From Pieris napi (Eukaryota > Arthropoda > Insecta > Lepidoptera > Pieridae), in NCBI RefSeq assembly GCF_905475465.1, contig NC_062256.1, positions 6,643,662 to 6,707,661 on the forward strand: a stretch of DNA of 64,000 nt. The letters run 5' to 3'. Below are positions 1 to 11,589 of the stretch, piece by piece (position 1 is the stretch's first letter; every line of letters starts with the position of its first letter). Below the pieces are notes generated by a model. It made no database searches. It saw only the letters and a program-made list of their open reading frames with translations, and was not told where the DNA came from. A program made the translations under genes and the position numbers.

Positions 1-140
1 GTATTTCCAAACCAATTCGGCTTAAAGAAAAGAGTGTACCAACTATTAAAAGGCAAGGCCGCGAGCATTCGGGCATTGAGAGTGCCCATGGGCGGTATCA
101 CTTAACATCAGGTGAGCCCGTTTACTCCCTTTATATAAAA
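1..140 (+). mobile_element. LINE 3' end, cut by window edge
   Basis: This is the tail of a non-LTR retrotransposon whose body lies outside the window. The stretch gcattgagagtgcccatggg followed by tcacttaacatcaggtgag and a short A-rich end is a common lepidopteran LINE terminus. Related tails occur at 35,160-35,398 and, weakly, at 33,210-33,310. The clade is not determined. Confidence 0.6.
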
Positions 141-750
141 ATAATGTCTCATTAGAAATTTTTCTAGTTACATACGATATTTGGGTCTATTTAATTACCT
201 ATTACGTAACACAAGAGATATATTTGCATAAATATTTAATCATAGTGTTTATATGCCAATCTTCTAGATTTCATCTGGTCTAGCTTAATAATCATTTATT
301 TTTTTCCTTATATTGGGATTTGTAATTGTTATATAATCTGTAGAAACTTAATTAATAATTTAGTACGAAAATTAAAGGTTTCTCGTACCTTTACTGCTCA
401 AAGTACATATAAAAATATATGAAAACATAAGTTACTTAAGTAAAGAAAGTATAGTGGAGAAACATACTATAATATTCACACGCAATAAATATTAGAATAG
501 ATGCAGTGATTGCGCGCAGGTGTAAGCATGGGGAGAGACTATAACTTTCTTATATTTCCTTTCCTTTGGGACATTATAGACCCTAGTGGGCATTTCCGCT
601 GTCTGTCCGGCTTTATACGTACAACGCCACAAAAATATGGCACTATAGGTACACGAAAAGGCTGGGCTTAGGCGATAGTAAAAGAATATAATCTTTGATC
701 TACGCAAATAGATATTTTAACAATTTTGCAACAATCGAGATATTAGCGAG
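141..750. other. AT-rich stretch, nothing recognised
   Basis: No domain-like ORF, tRNA-like head or inverted repeat was seen. The minus-strand ORF at 492-707 has no recognisable similarity. Confidence 0.5.
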
Positions 751-1035
751 AGAGCAGTGTTGGCCTAGTGGCTCAGCGTGCGACTCTCATCCCTAAGGTC
801 GATCCCTGGCTGTGCACCAATGGACTTTCTATGTGCGCATTTAACATTCGCTCGAACGGTGAAGGAAATCATCGTGAGGAAACCGACATGTCTTAGACCC
901 AAAAAGTTGACAGCGTGTGTCCGGCACAGGAGACTGATCACCTACTTGCCTATTAGATTAACAAATTATTACAGAAATCTGAGCCCCAGACCTAAAAACG
1001 TTGTAGCGCCATTGATTTATTTTATTTTTTTAGCT
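751..1035 (+). mobile_element. SINE-B (Metulj-like tRNA-derived SINE), near full length
   Basis: The head gtgttggcctagtggctcag has a Pol III A-box-like motif and a decayed B box. The middle has tatgtgcgcatttaacattc and gaggaaaccgacatg, and the tail has cacctacttgcctattag and agacctaaaaacgttgtagc. The same order is seen at 3,056, 10,935, 25,346, 36,833 and 54,647. The ORF at 778-1116 is only read-through of this SINE. Confidence 0.85.
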
Positions 1036-1095
1036 CGACATATCTCTCGACTTCGCGGCAATATGATATTGCATCATTTCAATAAGAAATCAGAA

Positions 1096-1350
1096 GAACA
1101 GTGTTGGTTGGCTTGAGCGTGTAACACACTACCCTAAGGTCATGCGTTCAAATCTCGGCTGTGCACCAATGGATTTACCATTGTATGTGCGCACTTATAT
1201 TCACTCGTACAGTGACAGAAACATCGTAAGGAAACCGGCATCAGGCACTGAAGGACGATCACCTACTTGCCTGTTGAGAAAAATAAATGATCAAGAAACA
1301 GATACAGAAATCTGAGGTCCAGACCTAAAAGGTTTTAGCACGGTCTTTTT
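1096..1350 (+). mobile_element. SINE-B, diverged copy
   Basis: A second SINE-B lies about 60 bp downstream in the same orientation (cagtgttggttggcttgagc ... ctgaggtccagacctaaaag). It has more substitutions than the first copy and looks like an independent, older insertion. Confidence 0.8.
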
Positions 1351-1900
1351 GGTACAATATCAAATAGTTATTTGTCAACTCGGTGTGACAGCGTCTCGCT
1401 GACGACTGCTGAAAAGCACTTAAAACGCTAACTTATGTAAGAATATTCAGTAGTTCGCACGGCTGGATATTTATTTAATGTAATAGACATATGATATCGC
1501 GGACTTTTAGTGTTATTTATTTCTTCTATTGTCACTTTGCTCTATTGTCAATAGTTTCCGCAGCGTACGCAATAAATACAGATTTGTATTCACACCTTGG
1601 AATACATTATCGAAAAAATCGGCCCAGTAGTTGGAGCCCATTCAATGGAAACAATCAAATCATTCCTCTTTATATGGAATCGTGGATATAGTGGAAGATT
1701 TAAATAGTTTTATGCTTTCCGTTTTTTTTTAAACCGAGGGAAATGAAAGCCGTCACACTACCACCGAATTATTATGACCAAAATCTTTTAACATATACAA
1801 ATACAAAACGACATTGAAATCGTTATATTTCAGTAAAGTATAAACTTATTCGTAGAAACGTATCACGCCTAAATTACTATTGTAATAAATTTTATGTATT
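1351..1900. other. Unassigned AT-rich DNA
   Basis: No repeat seen elsewhere in the window and no convincing exon. The short ORF at 1491-1691 starts with a hydrophobic, signal-like stretch but matches nothing I recognise. Confidence 0.4.
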
Positions 1901-2225
1901 ACTAGCTGACCGGGCGAACGTCGTTTTGCCATGTATATCATTTATATTAAAAAAATAGGGGTTGATCGTAGAGGGGTGAAAGTAAGGGGTTGTATGTATT
2001 TTTTAATGCTGTATCATAAAAAAATAAAAACAGAAAAAAATATCTAAAACTAAAAAAAAATTATTTAGGGGTGGACTACCCTTAACATTTAGGGGGATGA
2101 AAAATAGATGTTGTCCGATTCTCAGAGAAACCCAATAAGCACACAAAATTTCATGAGAACCGGTCGAGCCGTTTCGGAGGAGTATGGCAACGAAAACTGT
2201 GACACGAGAATTTTATATATTAGAT
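1901..2225 (+). repeat. Family A interspersed repeat
   Basis: The repeat starts actagctgaccgggcgaacg, has an internal aataggggttgatcgtagag, and ends with gagccgtttcggaggagt, cacgagaattttatatatta. It recurs at 13,390 and 56,311, as a chimera at 34,334, and in minus orientation split around the 38-44 kb LINE. It has no coding capacity. Its class (SINE-like, Helitron-like or LINE 3' end) is not decided. Confidence 0.8.
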
Positions 2226-3055
2226 TAAAAAAGAAGAATTATGGCCAAATAGTGGTTATAAACGTCAATAAAAATGACAGTCATGTGTTTACTTTATAAT
2301 GCTTTTCAACTAAAGAACCTGAAATCATTTATATGAAGTACAAGTTCTTCAATACATATCAGAATATTGAAGTTGTTCTACATTTGAAAGAAGCGCTTCA
2401 AAAGCGACATATAGCTGAGTTCCAGGAACAAAATATGAGTGATTGTCACACAAGTGATGCGCTCAAAGCCCTACGAGGAAAGGGCGTAAGGGAGGGACCC
2501 CCTCGCCGCCATTATCGATTGCCCTAGATGAGAGCAGGCCGGAAGTAATGATAGAACGAGATACAACCAACTGCCCACAGATCTGGCGACTCCACTGCCA
2601 ACTGTAATGCACTACACAAATATTGAGATACAAAATATTTTTAATAGCTCTCATTTTAAATTAGGAATCGATTGTATTCGAAATTTGAACTTCAATTAGA
2701 CACTTGTCAAAGTAAAGTTCGACTTGTGGCGGTGACACGCTTATATCTGGGTAATGGCTTCCTCAATCTCAGCGTCAAAGTTCTCATAAGACGCTGTTAA
2801 CTAAGGCGTTGAGGATAGTTAGAGGTCTTCAACGGGGGTTATAACTTGGCCGAAACTTGAACGATCGCAACCCATCGGACGTCAATTTGATGACAATCCG
2901 TCATTAACTTTACCCGTTCGTTTTAAAACTTTACGCTTAGGATGTTTTTATTCTTAAATGTTGGAATCAATTTAATTTAAATATACAAAACAATACATAA
3001 CCACTTATCCTTATTATAGTTTTAAAACGCGGAAAAACCATAATTTGCAATCAAT
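2226..3055. other. Mostly unique DNA with GC-richer islands
   Basis: Sequence around 2,450-2,600 and 2,690-2,940 is less AT-rich than its surroundings and shows no repeat found elsewhere in the window. No ORF above 65 codons. It could be non-coding unique DNA with or without regulatory function. Confidence 0.35.
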
Positions 3056-3306
3056 TACTAAAAAAATAAAATAGACCTTAGATTTCTGAATGTTTCATGA
3101 TGATTTGTCAATCTAATAGACAAGTAGGTGATCGGCCTCCTGTGCCTGACACGTGTCGAATTTCGGGGTCTAAGTCAAGTCAGTTTCCTCACGATATACT
3201 TTACCGTTCGAGCGAATGTTAAATGCGCAGAAAGTACGTCCATTGGTGCACGTCCGGGGTTCGAACCTACGACCTCAGTGATAAGACCACGCTGAAGCCA
3301 ATATTG
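3056..3306 (-). mobile_element. SINE-B, reverse copy
   Basis: Read on the minus strand it runs from the tRNA-like head (at about 3,300) through the tatgtgcgcattt-type middle to the tail with acttgtctattagattgac and an A-rich end. The head shows a decayed B box (ggttcgaaccccgg on the minus strand). Confidence 0.8.
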
Positions 3307-3844
3307 CAATCAATTATTACATAACTAAATTATTTTTCAATGAACGCAGATAGGTTTTGATTTTATTTATAAGGCGCTTTTAAAACTATCTCAACCGACG
3401 TGTTCTTATATAACTCATAAAATACAAAGATTAGCAATAAAGTGCGAAGTTCATCATAAAGTTGAGTTCCTAAGCCTCGGCTTTGAAAGCAGTTCATCAT
3501 CAGTTATATTGATTTTGCGATAAAACGTCCGACAGTGAAGTAAATTGTGATAGAATCTGAGCCGACGCTCACATCCAATGATAATAAAGTGTAAAAAGAG
3601 TCGTCGTTTTAATGCTCGCTTTATGGCTGCCGTCGCTTCGTAGGGCTCTGAATACGTTCAAATACATATAGCCTACTAAAATGCTTCATAAATTTCCGTA
3701 CCGCTTTAAAATCGGTAACACCACAAATGTATAATACAATGTATAATTTACTTAGCTTTCTACTTTTGGTATATGATGGAGCATATATTTAACATATAAA
3801 GCAAATTATTTATTTTGCATTTAAAGCATGCAAATACAGGGGTC
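3307..3844. other. Unassigned DNA
   Basis: No repeat shared within the window, no recognisable exon and no RNA gene. Confidence 0.35.
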
Positions 3845-4185
3845 TAGGCTCAGAATATGATTTTGTCCTATTCGGTGTCAAGACCCTTGGTCCGTGGGGT
3901 CCTAGCGCTTTAAGGCTTTTTAAAGAAATATCAAAAAGGTTAGTCGACATCACAGGAGACCGAAGATCTGGCAGCTACCTCGGACAAAGAATTAGTCTAG
4001 CTATTCAAAGGGGGAACGCTGCCAGTATCTTCGGAACCTTGCCTAAAGAGACTCCTTTTAATAATATATTTTAGTTTTTTTTTTTCAATGTATATTATTT
4101 TAGTTATTATATTTTAAGGTTAGTTATTGTTTTTATTGTTCTTCTTTTTTGTGCATTTGTGTGTTGGAAATAAATTTTTAACATA
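3845..4185 (+). pseudogene. LINE ORF C-terminus plus 3' UTR (TGD-type family)
   Basis: The plus frame across 3,880-4,045 reads as a protein tail with LGPWGPSALRLFKEISKRL, then DITGDRRSGSYLGQRISLAI and QRGNAASI, followed by an AT-rich 3' UTR. Four other pieces with the same ending occur in the window (12.3, 19.85, 46.8 and 53.1 kb). The motif looks like the extreme C-terminus of a reverse-transcriptase ORF, but I cannot name the clade. The copy is 5' truncated and meets another LINE tail head-on at about 4,185. Confidence 0.6.
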
Positions 4186-4497
4186 AATAAATAAAAATAA
4201 CCTTTATTTGAGTACACTATAACTAAAGTAAGTCCATGTCTTTTAAGTTTTACACTTGTACTCGATCTCCGACGGAGTGAAGGCCTCAAATTTTTCCAAT
4301 TGTCCCTATTTGTTGCGACAATTTTCCAGTTTTTTCCCGCTATCTCTTTTATTTCATCTTCCCAAGTCTTTGGTGGGCATCCTCTCTTTCTTTTTTCCAC
4401 TGGGCTCATCCAAGGGTCTTTTTGACCCATCTGCCATCACAAATGCGGCCAATGTGACCGGCCCATTTCCATTTTAGCCTTTTTGTATATGTTACAA
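4180..4497 (-). pseudogene. APE-type LINE ORF2 C-terminal fragment
   Basis: On the minus strand, starting near 4,495, the translation gives KWKWAGHIGRI, then after a frame break KRKRGCPPKTWEDEIKEIAG and NWKIVATNRDNWKNL. This is the familiar tail of LINE endonuclease/RT proteins (GRP.TW..DI..AG..W...A.DR..W). The 3' tail ttatttttatttatttatg follows at the left. It is 5' truncated and frame-damaged. A shorter tail of the same family lies at 8,872-8,950. Confidence 0.7.
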
Positions 4498-5244
4498 CGT
4501 CTATTTTTTTCTGAACGAGTCTGCATTTTAAATTTAAGAATATTTAACATACCTATGCAAAATAAAAGCGATCTATTTTCATTTAAAAATTAATTGTTTC
4601 TTTTTTTATTGTTTTTTTAATATTAGCATATTTCATTTTTTTTTAATATTGCCCTGTTCACTGTTACCATGTGTTTTAATTGCTTTGTTTTATTCCTTTC
4701 ATTTTGTCTAATTACTAATTTATATTACAAGTGTCTCTATGATAGTTAAATTTGTTTTAGTTCTTACTGTTTCTTTGCTAGTTTGACTTTTTATATTCTA
4801 ATATTGATGAGAGTGTGTGTTAAATTAGTGACGTCACATTCTCTTGTATATTTTAAGCATCACGTATACTCAATAAAACATAAGAAGAACAGAAAACTTA
4901 CGACTGTGTAGGTAGGAAAACCTAAACCTCTGATAGATCCTTAAACCAATAGGCCAACACTGTTTCTTACTATTTAATATAGCTACTAAAACTTGATTCA
5001 TTTAAGGGCAGGGCGATCCCATGGTTTTCCTTTAAGACGCACATTCTCGGAAGCTATTAAAATTTTACGAGTGAACTGGCGAAACGAATGCCAGAATTAG
5101 GTTAAGGGCCGCTGTAGGTTCTTAGGACATCTGCCAGCTTTATTGTACAATTTATTGAGATATAAACTGTAACAATACGCTTTTTACTTTCGTAAATTAT
5201 ATTAGTTTCATACCTTTACGATTGTGTATATTTTAGTATATTGT
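4498..5244. other. Unassigned AT-rich DNA
   Basis: Only a 17-bp scrap resembling the reverse SINE-B head (aataggccaacactgtttc, about 4,949-4,967) was noticed. No ORF or RNA gene. Confidence 0.35.
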
Positions 5245-5700
5245 GTATATATTAGAATAACTTAATTTCTCATAAGGGAGCGTTCAAGTATTACGTAACG
5301 AATTTTGGGGGCAGGGGGTACAACGTTACGATGCGGGGCGGGGATTAAATTAAGTACTTTTACACTTTAATGGCAACTTTCAGGTATAAAGAGTCACTAG
5401 GTGGTCACGAAACGTTTTACTATACTTGGGTACAGTACTGTACTTGGGTACAGAAAAACGTTACGGCGCGTTAAATGGGGGGGGGGGAAATGGGGGAAAA
5501 TGTTCAATTATCTCCAAAAATTGCGTTTGCATATAACAATTTTTAAAACTAAGATTAAAAATAAGAAATTAGAGCGCACAGATGTAGGTACATTTATTAA
5601 ATAACAAAACAAAACAGCAACAAAAATGTGGGTAGACATAATAAACTTGATCAGTCAACCAAGCAAAACACAGATGTTCGAATTTGATTTTTACTAGTTG
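5245..5700. repeat. Repeat shared with 52.2 kb, carrying a nested insertion
   Basis: The outer parts match 52,236-52,440: aacttaatttctcataag on the left and a long block from gagcgcacagatgtaggtac to cagatgttcgaatttgattt on the right. Between them, 5,275 to about 5,530 is extra sequence beginning ggagcgttcaagtattacgt and containing an 11-base G run. That start is typical of a small TIR element. The outer repeat is of unknown class, probably a LINE 3' end in minus orientation. Confidence 0.55.
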
Positions 5701-6445
5701 TAGCATTGATGGCATAGTCTGATATCGCAAGTTTTTTAGTTTATTGTTTTTGTCAATATATATATATACATATTATATTTTTAATCACTTATTTGTATGT
5801 ATTAATTGTGTGAGTTTATAGAAGCTTTTTAAACCGGGCATAACTTTGTTCTCCTTTTATAACTGACACCGCTTACACCTTACTCTATAGTCGATGGAAT
5901 AGTTACCAAATATAACTTTCGAACCACAAGTAGTATATTTTGAATCAGGAACACTATCTATGATATTTTAAAAATGGAACATCTCGTTTGAATTACGGAA
6001 AGTGTCACTACCTTTCCGCGGCTTTCTTTGAATTTTATATTCTAAGCACGCAGCCTGTTCATTCGCGTATAACAAGATATTGTGATTCCAAGCTATTACG
6101 ATATACCATAATGTTATATCCGACGTATGAATACCTAGCACGTTATAATACTTTCTTATTAAAGTACGGTTTTCGAATAATAAATATATTGGCCTTCACA
6201 TTATGTTATTACTTTTCGAATGAAATATTGTCAAATAAAGGCATGAATGACGAATTTGTTATAAGAAAATGTAAATATTTTATATTAGCGAATTTTGTTA
6301 CATTGTCTTTACAATAATTTAACTTCAATTTATTTTATATACTTAACTGACTATAATAATAAAAGGACACATGAAAAATGCACATCAATTAAAGAATCAC
6401 GATAAATTCAGATCAGTAAGTACGAAAGTTAGGGCTAAATACGAT
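5701..6445. other. Unassigned AT-rich DNA
   Basis: Contains the 109-codon ORF at 5,988-6,317, which opens with TTG and has no recognisable domain. Probably non-coding. Confidence 0.35.
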
Positions 6446-7091
6446 GTATATGTTACTGTAAAAGCTCGAACTGTAGTAAATCCTAAGATATTCCAGTAAA
6501 ACCTAAGATCTCCCAATTCCTAATGGTAAATGGCCAAAAGGTTTGCGATTCGAACTCTTACCACCATTTCGTTGGTAAATCTTAGGATTTACATTAATGG
6601 CACGGTAAATGTTGAAAAACAAAAATAATGATTAAGTTAGACTAGCTTATGTAAGCATTATGTTTGTATTTCGTTGTTAAATTCCAAATAGAGAACTACT
6701 GATTCAGTTAGATAGATATGATAGAGATTACGATATTCAGAGATATAAGTTATGTGTTTTTTCAAAATAATTTAAATAAGTTGGTATTAGTTTGTACTTA
6801 TTACTATCATATGATACCTTTATAATACATGTACAGGTACATAGACCTGTTTTGTCTAATAGTACATTAAAGTAAATAATTAAGAATTACTCATTGTTTT
6901 ATTCCTAAAACCAACATCTACCAGCTGACAGTGGTAAAACCTAGCATATACTGAATTCGAATGGTAAAAGCTCGAAAAAATCGTCGTATTTTCAGAAATA
7001 CTTACATTTACCAACTCATGTCGGTAAATCCTAAGACTTACACTTAAATCTTAAGATTAACCGTAGTTCGAACTTTTACAGTAACATATAC
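6446..7091. mobile_element. Non-autonomous TIR DNA transposon, 646 bp
   Basis: The ends are inverted copies: gtatatgttactgtaaaag at 6,446 and its reverse complement ending at 7,091, continuing imperfectly for about 44 bp. Inside are many variants of ggtaaatcctaagattta in both orientations, so the element looks built from a GTAAATC-type sub-repeat. There is no ORF of size. The target duplication cannot be fixed because the outermost bases are palindromic (gtatat). Confidence 0.7.
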
Positions 7092-7633
7092 ACTATACAG
7101 GTAATGCTTGTACAGTAGAAATTTTAAAAAAAGATAGAGAAGGAATATAGGTCTATTTAATTTCCGAACAGTTGCACTTAGGTACTCGCGAGACGGACTT
7201 GCTCATGTTGCAAGTACGAGTATACATAGGTAAACACTCGAATAAGTAATCTGGTAATTCCCCTCGTGTTGGATATAAAAAAATAGCTTAGCAACTAAAA
7301 AAAGCGATTGAATTTGTTTGTAACTGATATTTTTTTAATATATTACTGAAACTTAACATTAAGGGGTAATGACCTGCAACGAAGTTCATTAACATTCAAA
7401 AATTATTCATTTTAAGTCCCCCTACATATACCTAAAGGTGTCAGACACCACTCACCCTCAGATAGGGGTGAAATCTTATTTGAAGCTCAGATTAAAGTTA
7501 AATTTCAGATATCAAACCCTGATTATTATAACATTTAATCCGGACACAAAAATCTATAGAAATGGTAGTAACAAATATACTTAGTAATAAAGCTGTTTTT
7601 TCAAAGCAATCTGAAGTAAAAAATACAATGATA
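7092..7633. other. Unassigned AT-rich DNA
   Basis: No element boundary or gene recognised. Confidence 0.35.
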
Positions 7634-8030
7634 TAAAAAAAGGGTGCGTGTACTTATTATGTACGCGCGTAAGAAGTTATACTTCTTTGGCATTATTAAA
7701 AATAGTTTTCGATTGCATGCAAATAATTAATTACAATTAAATAATCAAAGACTGGAAAAGGAGTCATTATAGTCAATAAAGTTCAGTTTATATTTGAAAA
7801 ATTAAATAAATAAATATTTATTATTATTCTCTTACATTAAGTGTAACATAAATTCTATTATTATTCGAATGCTGTTTTTAAATTATGTCCAATGCCGTAG
7901 CATCTTCCGTGGGCAACTTCATTCTGTTGATTTTGTGTCACGGTGCGCGCGCATCGTAAAATTTCACTCTCATAAATTTTTCATAACGCGCCTAAAGAAG
8001 TATAACTTCAAAAATACAATAATAAAAAAA
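7634..8030 (+). mobile_element. Family F element (GAAGTT-type inverted ends)
   Basis: It begins gggtgcgtgtac...gtacgcgcg and gaagttatacttctttggc, and ends cgcctaaagaagtataactt, so the two ends are inverted. A longer copy with nearly the same sequence lies at 50,270-50,758. Relatives are at 35,407, 47,834 and 49,215. The 63-codon ORF inside (7,869-8,060) is not credible. Non-autonomous, class undetermined. Confidence 0.7.
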
Positions 8031-8405
8031 AAAATTAGAAAATTTAAACTATTTCATTAGTCGTATTCCTATCGAGTAAACTATACGAATACGTTTACGA
8101 TAGCGTTTGTTATCCATCGCTGAAAAGCAATCGTATATGAGTAAAAGAGGATAATAACGAGACATATCCGGCTAATCCCTGACAATGTAGGAAGGTACGA
8201 CAAAATCCTTAAATCAGTTATCAATACCGTAAGTAGATGTAGCGAGTGGAAACGGCGACATATGGATTTATGTTTAAGATTTTTGTAATGAGGAAAATCC
8301 TTACAAAAATGTTATTTCCACAAATTATATGTGAAGGGAACTCAGTAGAGGCCTTTGGACGGATATAATTGCAATGTGTTTTTGATAGAGACTCGTATAG
8401 AATGT

Positions 8406-8470
8406 TCAATTTTTTTTTTTTTTAGATATGGGCTACAGATTTCTGTATCTGTTTCATGATAATTTGTCAT
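8406..8470 (-). mobile_element. SINE-B tail fragment
   Basis: A T run followed by agatttctgtatctgtttca matches the reverse 3' end of SINE-B. It directly abuts the PLE fragment. Confidence 0.6.
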
Positions 8471-8840
8471 GAAAAAAGATTCTTCCCAAGATTGGTACGC
8501 GAAGATATTGAAATCAAAAAACACCCCAATTTCAATAGAGAAGACGGCCTAATATTGTCAAACACCTGGAATCCAATAATATCCAAATTAAAATCTCAAG
8601 ATAAACAATCCGCGAAAATAGAGGACACCGTGAGCCATTTCTGCCATAACCCTCCATCTTGTAATCGATACCAACTCCGGGGAAATAAATACAGATACTG
8701 CAACTTTTTCTGCAGCTGTGATAATTTTTTGACATCCAACACCTTTTGTCTTCAGTCACTGTGACCACACACGCTGTAAAGCACGCGAAACGGCGGTTAA
8801 ATTTAAAATTATGTTAAATAATTGTAAATTTATAATACAT
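8471..8840 (+). pseudogene. Penelope-like element (PLE) C-terminal fragment and 3' terminus
   Basis: The frame at 8,471-8,640 reads RFFPRLVREDIEIKKHPNF, then NREDGLILSNTWNPIISKLK. I recognise this (REAIEI.KH.NFNREDG) as the end of the GIY-YIG-bearing polyprotein of arthropod PLEs. The non-coding terminus follows, with taccaactccggggaaata, acatccaacaccttttgtc and gctgtaaagcacgcgaaac. Terminus copies recur at 33,440-33,612 and 30,015-30,125. The start codon of the ORF at 8,456 falls in flanking sequence, so it is not a real start. Strongly 5' truncated. Confidence 0.7.
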
Positions 8841-9549
8841 AACTTTAATCCGGTTAAAAAGTTTTTCTATAAAAATAGCCTTTATTCCAGTACATAATCA
8901 GGATTACAAAAAGTCCATGTTAAATGTCACAACGTCCGACGGAGAGAATCTATGTAAAACACATCTTAATATTTCCCGAATATCCAATTAGACCAACGAA
9001 AAGTTTACGACAGAATAATTTAATGTTAACTTAGTTTTGACATTTTTCTTTGTGTACTTGGTGTTTCCTAATGGTACTATATAAAAGGTACATGTAACAA
9101 AATCATTTTCCTGTAATTTTATACATGGCTTCGTTGTCTAGGGGAGGACGCCCTTTTAGCAACGTTGACTTGTTGACTTTGCTTTTATAATGTGAGAATC
9201 TAGAATTACATAGCATTGGGCATTTTCGATGATAATAGCGATTGGATTACATAACCGTGTTCGAATTTCAAAATAACATTATTAGAATTATTTCAAATAT
9301 AGAATTATCTATGAAATACTGTCCATAGATCCTATACTTGAATTGACGTATAGGTGATATAAATATTTTTTATCTGTTTGCTGAAAATTTCATGCAATAT
9401 TTTCGTGGTACCGTTGTGTTAAGAATAACTTGAATTATGTGTAAGTTCATTATGATGTCTAAATTTATTGCAATAATCGCAAATTAATATCTGAAGTAGT
9501 TAAGTAAAATACAAATGTTCTTCTTTTAATATAACATTATATATATAAA
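8841..9549. other. Unassigned DNA with a short LINE tail
   Basis: 8,872-8,950 (minus) matches the end of the LINE at 4,180-4,290: aaaaatagcctttattccag, aagtccatgtt and cgtccgacggagaga. The remainder is AT-rich without recognised features. Confidence 0.45.
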
Positions 9550-10025
9550 AATTAGTGTCTGGCCAATGAAAGAAGATAACGTAAAAGTGCGGCAAATTAA
9601 AAAAAAATAGTATGATATCACTAAAAGTTTGATATATTTTGTGGATTAAACTTACTTGATACTTGATTTTATTTTATTATTTTTTACATTGATAGTAACT
9701 GTATTTCTATGAAAATATATACTATACGTATTTAGTCTTTTACTATTGATACTTAAAATGACTAGCTATGGAAAACTAAAACTTTATTATAAAACACAAC
9801 TTTATTCGGAATAATCAAAATCAGAATCCAAAAAATCAATAAAACAAAGTTTAGTCTATTATACCTGTTAACTATTCGGAAAAATTATATAATAGAAATA
9901 TAAATGAGTAATTGCATGAAGTATCAAGACAATAAATCATAATAACCTAAGAAATTCAATGACATTCTGTGTTGCCATCCGAAAGTTTTCAAATAATTCA
10001 ATGATCTTCTTTCATTAGCCAGTCT
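9550..10025. repeat. AT-rich element with imperfect inverted ends
   Basis: gtctggccaatgaaagaaga near 9,558 is repeated inverted near 9,993-10,025 (tcttctttcattagccagtc). The intervening 430 bp is very AT-rich and non-coding. Possibly a small TIR element; the ends are imperfect. Confidence 0.4.
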
Positions 10026-10053
10026 TATCAACTTTCTTTTTTTATCTTACTAG

Positions 10054-10143
10054 CTAGACCGGTGTCCCGAATAGCAGAATAAGTATTTAAAAAAAATAAA
10101 GAATCGACTGTTAGGCGGTACGATGTTCGCCAGGCCAGCTAGT
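10054..10143 (-). repeat. Family B repeat fragment
   Basis: The reverse complement reads agctggcctggcgaacatcg, taccgcctaacagtcgattc and gggacaccggtctagcta, matching the 5' part of the family B copies at 24,363 and 46,984. Confidence 0.75.
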
Positions 10144-10934
10144 TGTAAATAAAAATATTACCAATATAGCCGGGGCGTATCTCGCGAGACGTGTAACACG
10201 TTATTCGTGAACTAGGTTATTGTAATTAATATATTGTATCATTTTACTAAAATTTTAAGAGATAGAAAACGACCCAGTAGGGGCAGGGGAGTATCTTATA
10301 ATAAAAAAAAACATAAATAAGAGAGGCGCTGGGCAGGAACCGATGGAAACAAATTGTCCGCTCCTAATGTTCTCTTTCTGACCACGGTCGGAAACAAAAG
10401 GAATTTGTCAATAATTTTATTTCTTGATATAAATAAAATAGCTAATTTGAAATTCTCATTTCAAAACATAAGAGCCTAGATGTAAGAGATTTCTTTCATT
10501 CTCGTAACTAGAAGTAATAACTCCCAACAGGGAATATAACATTGGCAAAGCATTTTCTTTATTGAAAATTTCTTTCATATAACAAATCAGACTAATAACG
10601 TAATATCAATTTGGTGAACTCAAAACATATCTTTGTATTCTTATATATGAAGGATTCTTTTGAGATTTTGTTACGAAAATCTCAATGTAATGTCGAGGTT
10701 TTGTCAAACGTCTAAAGACTATAGGTACTTGGTGAAACGCTACGTTATTTTTCTCCAAAAAATGGCAGCCTCAAGGACGAGGTCGCAGTAATACTGGCCC
10801 CAGGTATAGAGCAGTATTTCCCAACCTTTTTTAAGCCATGCCCAATTTCTAAAATTTTTAAGCAATATAACATTTTTTTTTTCATATTAAACAATTGATT
10901 GTTCACTTAAGAAACTTAAATGATAGGTTTTAGA
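10144..10934. other. Unassigned AT-rich DNA
   Basis: No gene, RNA or shared repeat recognised. Confidence 0.35.
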
Positions 10935-11143
10935 AAGGCATAGGTTTTCAATCTAATAGGCAAGAAGGTGATCAACCTCCTGTGCCTGACACACGCCGTC
11001 GACTTTTTTCTAAGACATGTTGGTTTCCTCACGATGTTTTCCTGTTCGATGTTAAATGCGCACATAGAAACTCCATTGGTGCACAGCCGGGGTTCGAACC
11101 TGCAACCTCAGGGATGAGAGTCGCACGCTGAAGCCACTAAACA
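10935..11143 (-). mobile_element. SINE-B, reverse copy
   Basis: Runs from the tail (ctaataggcaagaaggtgat) to the head (cgcacgctgaagccactaaa). The minus-strand B box ggttcgaaccccggctgtg is well preserved (left-hand ggggttcgaacctgcaacc on plus). The distal tail is missing. Confidence 0.8.
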
Positions 11144-11589
11144 AAAACGCTCTTACAGAAATATTTACAAAGAGTTACTCATTATATATATTCAATATAT
11201 TGCATTTTGAAGGTTTCCCATACAGGAATTTTATTATGCAATTGCATTCCATTTTCTTTGTCACCTCCGCTTTTCTTCGACAAACTAGTTTATCTTGAGC
11301 CCTCACGTTTTTGTTAGTACATTTTCATGTAGCAATTCCCTTGGAAACAGCCTTTCAGTGTTCACCTGAAATCCCATTTTAAGCAGACCTCGAACGCTAT
11401 TTTCATATATAATATGGCTTGACTCGTGCACTTTCATTCGTTATTGAGTTTTGAGGCTGCATTTAATGTCTTTCTTGATTAAAGAGTAACTTTAAGGCCC
11501 TCAGAGATTTATCGTCGCGCACAAGGGCAGATGGAAAAATAACCCCGTAAGATATTTGTGTGAGTTACATTTGATTCACATTCAGTTTA
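11144..11589. other. Unassigned AT-rich DNA
   Basis: No feature recognised. Confidence 0.35.

Noticed and set aside
778..1116. 112-codon plus-strand ORF as a gene
   Set aside because: It reads straight through a SINE-B copy and into the next one; the translation reflects SINE sequence and no protein family.
5988..6317. 109-codon ORF
   Set aside because: Opens with TTG in AT-rich DNA and shows no domain, splice context or repeat association.
8730..8835. Hammerhead ribozyme in the PLE terminus (gctgtaaagcacgcgaaacg looked suggestive)
   Set aside because: PLEs are known to carry hammerheads, but the required CUGANGA core and a closing stem II are not visible in any of the three copies, so the resemblance is limited to GAAAC-GUC.
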